From the NCBI GenBank assembly GCA_964449275.1, contig CAYVAM010000152.1, positions 1-10,906 on the forward strand: a stretch of DNA of 10,906 nt, given 5' to 3'. Below the pieces are notes generated by a model, which saw nothing but the letters and a program-made list of their open reading frames with translations, was not told where the DNA came from and ran no database searches. Numbering within the stretch: position 1 is the first letter of the stretch; each line of letters starts with the position of its first letter. A program made the position numbers and the translations under genes. Positions 6,592-10,906 of this stretch are shown one piece after another. The stretch comes from JAUVZF01 sp964449275 (GTDB lineage: Bacteria; Planctomycetota; Phycisphaerae; FEN-1346).

Positions 6592-6689
6592 GCTCGCCGC
6601 GGCGAGCCAGCGAGCGCCGGGGAGCGGGAATGCACTCGCCGTGGCGAGTGGCACCCTGCGCCCTTCGAGCCCGCTGCGGAAGCAGCGGG
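6592..6689 (+). promoter_or_regulatory. Three consecutive hairpins in the rplL-rpoB spacer
   Basis: Three inverted repeats lie in the 197-base spacer. The first is the perfect palindrome GCTCGCCG|CGGCGAGC (6592-6607). The second pairs CACTCGCC (6633-6640) with GGCGAGTG (6643-6650). The third pairs CCCGCTGC (6670-6677) with GCAGCGGG (6682-6689) around a GGAA tetraloop. No T run follows any of them. In E. coli this same junction has a partial terminator and an RNase III site that lower rpoBC relative to rplJL; these stems may play a comparable part, by position only. Confidence 0.5.
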
Positions 6690-6771
6690 TCACGTGCCGC
6701 AACATGGGGCGCCCCGACCGGCGGTGTCGCGCGAAGGCGTTCGAATGAACCTGGTGTCTTGAGGTGACAAG

Positions 6772-9700
6772 GTGAACGACACGCAGCAGCGCAATTTCGG
6801 CCGTGTGGGGGAGGTTCTGGATATCCCCGACCTGACGGAGATCCAGACCAGCAAATACGCCCAATTCCTCCAGTTGGAGGTCGAACCCGACCGGCGCCGC
6901 GACCGCGGCCTCGAGGCCGTCCTGCGCGAGGTGTTCCCGATTGCCAGTTACGATGGGTCCCTGCGCCTGGACTACGTCTCGTATCGCTTGGGGCGACCGC
7001 GCTACACGCCCGACCAGTGCCGGGCCCTGCGGCTGACGTACGGACGCCCGTTCCGGATCACGGTGCGCCTCAGCGGCCAGGCGTACGACGCGCCGATTGA
7101 GGAAGAGGTGTACGTCGGCGAACTGCCCATCATGATGGGCGGCGGCGAGTTCATCATCAACGGGGCCGAGCGCGTCATCGTCAGCCAACTGCACCGTTCG
7201 CCCGGCGTGGACTTCTCCATGGAACTGGAGGCCGGCGACAGACGACTCCACTCCTGCCGCATCATCCCCGAACGCGGATCCTGGATCGAAATCAACGTCT
7301 CCAAAAAAGACGTGTTCCAGATGCGGATCGACCAGTCATCCAAGATCCCCGTCACCGCGTTCCTGCGGGCCATGGACCCGAAGTACGCCGATACCGAGAC
7401 ACTCATCCGCCTGTTCTACGACACCAAGATGCTTCGCCTCACCCAGGTGAAGCGCGGCACGCCCATCCAGGACATGTACGTCGTCTCGCCCGTCGTGGAC
7501 AAGGCGACCGGCGAGATCGTCCTGGAGGCCGGCCAGCGCATCGGCGAGACGTGGGACACCATCCGGAACTCACGTGTCAAACAACTCGAGGTCGTGGCCG
7601 ACCCGCAGTGCGACCCGCTTATCCTCAACACCCTTGCGGAGGACAAGACGACCAACTACGACGAGGCCGTGCTTTACATCTACGGGCGCCTGCGCGTCGG
7701 CAACCCCGCGAACCTCGACAAGGCCAAGCAACTGTTCCAGGAGAAGTTCTACGACGTCAACCGGTACCGCCTGGGCCGCGTCGGCCGGTTCCGCCTCAAC
7801 CGCAAGTTCGGCACCACCGTGGACGAAGACGAGATGACACTCAGGCCCGAGGACTTCATCGAGTGTATCCGCTACGTCTTGAACCTGCGTGGCGGCGAAG
7901 GGTTCCTCGATGACATCGACGACCTGGGCAACCGCCGGCTCAGAACCATCGACGAACTGGCCGGCGACGAAGTCCGAAAAGGCTTCCTGAAACTCAGACG
8001 CACCGTCCAGGAACGCATGAGCCTGAAGGACCCCGCCGACCTGACGCCGCGGACACTGGTCAACTCCAAGAGCGTCTCCTCCTCAATCGAGTTCTTCTTC
8101 GGCCGCAGCGAACTCTCGCAGGTTGTGGACCAGACGAACCCGCTCGCGCAACTCGCAAACGAGCGGCGCTTGAGCGCACTGGGGCCCGGCGGCCTGAACC
8201 GGAAGCGCGCGGGCTTTGAGGTCCGCGACGTCCACGTCTCACACTACGGCCGCATCTGCCCCATCGAGACACCCGAAGGGACGAACATCGGCCTGATCGC
8301 CCAGTTGGGCATCTACGCCACCGTGGACCCGTACGGCTTCCTGATTACGCCGTACCGGCGGGTGCATCGCGGCAAGGTGAACGGCGACGTCCGTTACATG
8401 CGGGCCGACGAAGAGATCCGGCACACGCTGGTGCCGGCCGACGTGGCGGTGGACAGCCGCGGCAAGATCACGGCCGACGCCGTCATCGCCCGGACGGCAG
8501 CCGACTTCCGCCGCGTCGCTGCCAATGATGTGGAGTACGCGGACGTCAGCCCGAAGCAGTTGGTGGGGGTCTCGGCCAGTCTGATTCCGTTCCTCGAACA
8601 CGACGACGCCAACCGGGCCCTGATGGGGTCGAACATGCAGCGCCAGGCCGTGCCGCTTCTGCTGCCGAGGCCGCCCGTTGTGGCCACCGGCATGGAGCGG
8701 CCCGTGGCCGAGAACTCCGGCATGGTTGTCCGGGCCGAGGAGGCCGGCGCCGTCACGTACGTCGATTCGCAGCGCATCGTCATCGAGAACCGCGACGGGT
8801 GGGAGAAGGAGTACCAACTGCGCAAGTTCGTCGGCCTGAACGAACGGACCTGCCTGAACCAGAAGCCGATCGTCTCGCTCGGCCAGCGCGTCAGGCAAAA
8901 TCAGGTCATCGCGGACGGGCCCGCCACCTGCGACGGCGAACTTGCCCTCGGCCGCGACGTCCTCGTGGCCTTCGTCACGTGGGACGGGTACAACTTCGAG
9001 GACGCCATCCTCGTGTCCGAGAGCCTGCTTCAGGACGATCGGTTTACGAGCATCCACATAGACGAGTTCGATGTCGAGGTTCGCGAGACGAAACTCGGCC
9101 GGGAGGAGTTCACGCGCGATATCCCGAACGTCTCGGAGCGGCAACTGAGGAATCTCGACGAGGACGGCATCATCTGCGTCGGCACGCGCGTGGCGCCCGG
9201 CGATATCCTCGTCGGAAAGGTCTCGCCGAAATCGAAGACGGAACTCTCGCCCGAAGAGAAACTGCTGCACGCCATCTTCGGCCGCGCCGGCGAGGACGTC
9301 AAGAACGACTCCCTCATCGTGACGGCCGGCACCGAGGGCATCGTCATCGAGGCCGAGAAATACAGCCGCGTGGCGCACCTGTCGGAGGCCGAGCGCCGCC
9401 GCCGCAGCCGCGAGGCACGACGCATCTCCAAGGAGATGAACGCTCGCATCATCGAGGCGTTCCGCACGCTCCTCGACACGCTCAACGAGATCCTGCACAC
9501 GAGGATCGTTGACCCGGAGACGGGTATCGAGTACGGCGCCCCCGAGGTCGATTCGGAAATGCTGCTCCAGATCGAGAGTTTCGACTACGACAAGGTCCGG
9601 ACGCGTTCCCGGTCGTACGAGGAAGGGCGCGAGGTCGTCGGGCGCGAGTGGCCCAAGATCCAGGAGATGCTCGACGAGAAGGAACGCCGTGTGGCGCGGC

Positions 9701-10467
9701 TGAAGCGCGGCGACGAACTGCCGACGGGCGTCCTGGAGATGGTCAAGATCTGGATCGCCACCAAACGGACGCTGGCCGTCGGAGACAAGATGGCCGGCCG
9801 ACACGGCAACAAGGGCGTCATCGCACGGATTCTGCCGGTCGAGGACATGCCGTTCCTTCCGGACGGGCGGCCGGTGGAGATCCTGCTGAATCCGCTTGGC
9901 GTGCCCAGCCGAATGAACGTCGGCCAGATCCTCGAAACCCACCTCGGATGGGCCGCCAGCGTCCTGGGGTTCCAGGCCATCACCCCCGTCTTCGACGGGT
10001 GCAAGGAGGACATGATCCACGACCTGCTCGAAGACGCCGGCCTGCCGCGCGACGGCAAGATCACACTCTATGACGGCCGCACAGGCGAACCGTTCGACCA
10101 GCGCGTGACCGTCGGCTACATCTACGCGATGAAACTGCACCACCTGGTGGACGACAAGGTCCACGCCCGTGCGACCGGCCCGTACAGCCTGATTACTCAG
10201 CAGCCCCTGGGTGGCAAGGCGCGTTCGGGTGGGCAGCGGTTCGGCGAAATGGAGGTCTGGGCCCTCGAAGCCTACGGCGCCGCCCACATCCTCCAGGAAC
10301 TGCTGACCGTCAAGAGCGACGACGTCGAGGGGCGGACCAAGATCTACGAGTCCATGGTCATGGGACGCAACACCCTGGAGGCCGGCACGCCCGTCTCGTT
10401 CGACGTGCTCTGCAACGAGGTCAAAGGACTGTGCCTGAACATCCAGTTGGAGAAGAAGAGGCTGTAA
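6772..10467 (+). CDS. rpoB: DNA-directed RNA polymerase subunit beta
   Basis: The beta subunit forms one pincer and part of the active centre of RNA polymerase. The 1231 residues are complete. Landmarks are MGGGEFIINGAERVIVSQLH (from 122), the rifamycin pocket (about 447-475), GRICPIETPEGTNIGLI (from 493) and EHDDANRALMGSNMQRQAV (from 609). Near the C-terminus come GDKMAGRHGNKG (from 1004, active-site lysines) and KARSGGQRFGEMEVWALEAY (from 1149). In the rifamycin pocket the residue matching E. coli H526 is N463, and F514, M515 and S522 are V451, V452 and A459. The start is GTG, with GAGGTG (6761-6766) 5 nt upstream. rpoC follows after 159 nt. Confidence 0.98.
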   Translation: MNDTQQRNFGRVGEVLDIPDLTEIQTSKYAQFLQLEVEPDRRRDRGLEAVLREVFPIASYDGSLRLDYVSYRLGRPRYTPDQCRALRLTYGRPFRITVRLSGQAYDAPIEEEVYVGELPIMMGGGEFIINGAERVIVSQLHRSPGVDFSMELEAGDRRLHSCRIIPERGSWIEINVSKKDVFQMRIDQSSKIPVTAFLRAMDPKYADTETLIRLFYDTKMLRLTQVKRGTPIQDMYVVSPVVDKATGEIVLEAGQRIGETWDTIRNSRVKQLEVVADPQCDPLILNTLAEDKTTNYDEAVLYIYGRLRVGNPANLDKAKQLFQEKFYDVNRYRLGRVGRFRLNRKFGTTVDEDEMTLRPEDFIECIRYVLNLRGGEGFLDDIDDLGNRRLRTIDELAGDEVRKGFLKLRRTVQERMSLKDPADLTPRTLVNSKSVSSSIEFFFGRSELSQVVDQTNPLAQLANERRLSALGPGGLNRKRAGFEVRDVHVSHYGRICPIETPEGTNIGLIAQLGIYATVDPYGFLITPYRRVHRGKVNGDVRYMRADEEIRHTLVPADVAVDSRGKITADAVIARTAADFRRVAANDVEYADVSPKQLVGVSASLIPFLEHDDANRALMGSNMQRQAVPLLLPRPPVVATGMERPVAENSGMVVRAEEAGAVTYVDSQRIVIENRDGWEKEYQLRKFVGLNERTCLNQKPIVSLGQRVRQNQVIADGPATCDGELALGRDVLVAFVTWDGYNFEDAILVSESLLQDDRFTSIHIDEFDVEVRETKLGREEFTRDIPNVSERQLRNLDEDGIICVGTRVAPGDILVGKVSPKSKTELSPEEKLLHAIFGRAGEDVKNDSLIVTAGTEGIVIEAEKYSRVAHLSEAERRRRSREARRISKEMNARIIEAFRTLLDTLNEILHTRIVDPETGIEYGAPEVDSEMLLQIESFDYDKVRTRSRSYEEGREVVGREWPKIQEMLDEKERRVARLKRGDELPTGVLEMVKIWIATKRTLAVGDKMAGRHGNKGVIARILPVEDMPFLPDGRPVEILLNPLGVPSRMNVGQILETHLGWAASVLGFQAITPVFDGCKEDMIHDLLEDAGLPRDGKITLYDGRTGEPFDQRVTVGYIYAMKLHHLVDDKVHARATGPYSLITQQPLGGKARSGGQRFGEMEVWALEAYGAAHILQELLTVKSDDVEGRTKIYESMVMGRNTLEAGTPVSFDVLCNEVKGLCLNIQLEKKRL

Positions 10468-10470
10468 CAG

Positions 10471-10510
10471 GGTAACTAGGTTACTAGGTAATTAGGTGAC
10501 TAGGGAGGTA
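10471..10510 (+). repeat. Five-unit 8-bp tandem array after rpoB
   Basis: Starting 3 bases after the rpoB stop, the sequence reads as octamers GGTAACTA, GGTTACTA, GGTAATTA, GGTGACTA, GGGAGGTA. It is the + strand half of an inverted pair with the array at 10568-10599. It lies in the transcribed rpoB-rpoC spacer. Confidence 0.9.
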
Positions 10511-10567
10511 TCCAGAGACGACTGGAGGCAGTTGCGGCGCCGGCGGCAGAGAGATTGCGGGCCTGCC

Positions 10568-10599
10568 CCGGTTGCCTCGTCACCCAGTTGCCTGGTTAC
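10568..10599 (-). repeat. Inverted four-unit copy of the 8-bp array before rpoC
   Basis: Read on the - strand the units are GTAACCAG, GCAACTGG, GTGACGAG and GCAACCGG, the same octamer family as 10472-10503 but reversed. Pairing the two 32-base arms gives about 27 of 32 pairs including G-U, a long imperfect stem around a 64-base loop, ending 27 nt before the rpoC start. Confidence 0.75.
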
Positions 10600-10626
10600 G
10601 TGCTCTTCACAGAGGAGCCGATCACT

Positions 10627-10906
10627 ATGGTGATTGACAGCAGCATTTATGACAAGATCAATGATTACGGCAGCGTGAAGATCACGCTCGCGAGCCCGAA
10701 CGATGTCCGCAGTTGGTCGTTCGGCGAGGTGCGCAAGCCCGAAACCATCAACTACCGGACCTATCGGGCCGAGCGCGACGGACTCTTCTGCGAACGCATC
10801 TTCGGACCCGAACGCGACTGGGAGTGCTTCTGCGGCAAGTACAAAGGCACGAAGCACAAGGGGATGATCTGCGACCGTTGCGGCGTCAAGGTCACCCACA
10901 GCCGCG
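10627..10906 (+). CDS. rpoC: DNA-directed RNA polymerase subunit beta' (partial, N-terminus)
   Basis: Ninety-three codons are open from ATG 10627 to the right edge. Beta' carries the catalytic Mg-binding loop (beyond this window) and the clamp. Visible here is the N-terminal segment, ITLASPNDVRSWSFGEVRKP (19-38), then INYRTYRAERDGLFCERIFG (41-60). The zinc ribbon follows, with C67, C69, C82 and C85, all four ligands present. AGAGGAG (10611-10617) lies 9 nt before the ATG. The N-terminal match and the position after rpoB leave no real doubt. Confidence 0.97.
   Translation, partial: MVIDSSIYDKINDYGSVKITLASPNDVRSWSFGEVRKPETINYRTYRAERDGLFCERIFGPERDWECFCGKYKGTKHKGMICDRCGVKVTHSR

Noticed and set aside
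5371..6762. A 463-codon + frame overlapping rplJ and rplL
   Set aside because: It is Arg/Gly-rich, out of frame with two certain ribosomal genes, and typical of GC-rich frame shadows.
8239..10287. A 682-codon open frame on the - strand opposite rpoB
   Set aside because: A high-GC shadow of rpoB with low-complexity His/Asp/Val/Leu content and no recognisable fold.

Overview
The window is a GC-rich bacterial chromosome segment. It carries the conserved transcription/translation cluster tRNA-Thr, tuf, rpmG, tRNA-Trp, secE, nusG, rplK, rplA, rplJ, rplL, rpoB, rpoC, all on the + strand. The best lineage guess is Planctomycetota. EF-Tu starts MAKEVFQRTKPHVNVGTIGH and has a switch I segment lacking the usual RGITI, which I recall from planctomycete EF-Tu. 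The L10 sequence and the wide, repeat-filled spacers fit the same guess. This assignment is inference, not a tree.

Layout. Positions 1-206 (- strand) hold the 5' part of a DpnIIB/DpnA-like adenine-specific DNA methyltransferase that runs off the left edge. Positions 207-711 are a gene-free divergent spacer. It holds four GATC sites, a G-quadruplex-like G-run tract (302-347), a 112-bp inverted-repeat element that can fold into a cloverleaf (358-469), and a strong sigma70-type promoter (553-580) pointing at tRNA-Thr. After the tRNA, an exact 35-unit array of a 7-bp repeat (832-1080) fills most of the 5' leader of tuf. Next come tuf, a short remnant of the same 7-bp repeat, rpmG, tRNA-Trp, secE (GTG start) and nusG. 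The whole nusG-rplK spacer is a 31-bp hairpin repeat (3808-3986). Then rplK, rplA, rplJ, rplL, rpoB (GTG start) and the first 93 codons of rpoC follow. GC-rich hairpins sit in the rplA-rplJ, rplJ-rplL and rplL-rpoB spacers. The rpoB-rpoC spacer carries two inverted arrays of an 8-bp repeat.

How the genes work together. EF-Tu, L33, L11, L1, L10 and L7/L12 serve translation elongation and the ribosomal stalk. SecE serves protein export, and NusG and the beta/beta' subunits serve transcription. One strong promoter before tRNA-Thr and no convincing U-tract terminator suggest long co-transcription, with the two tRNAs released by processing. This is inferred from layout.

I do not see an undescribed multi-gene system. 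The genes are core housekeeping genes. The unusual content lies in the spacers, where different simple or structured repeat families are placed between core genes, and in a few protein deviations: EF-Tu G2 and G5, the L10 acidic tail, the rifamycin-pocket residues of RpoB, and a missing zinc-site cysteine in L33.
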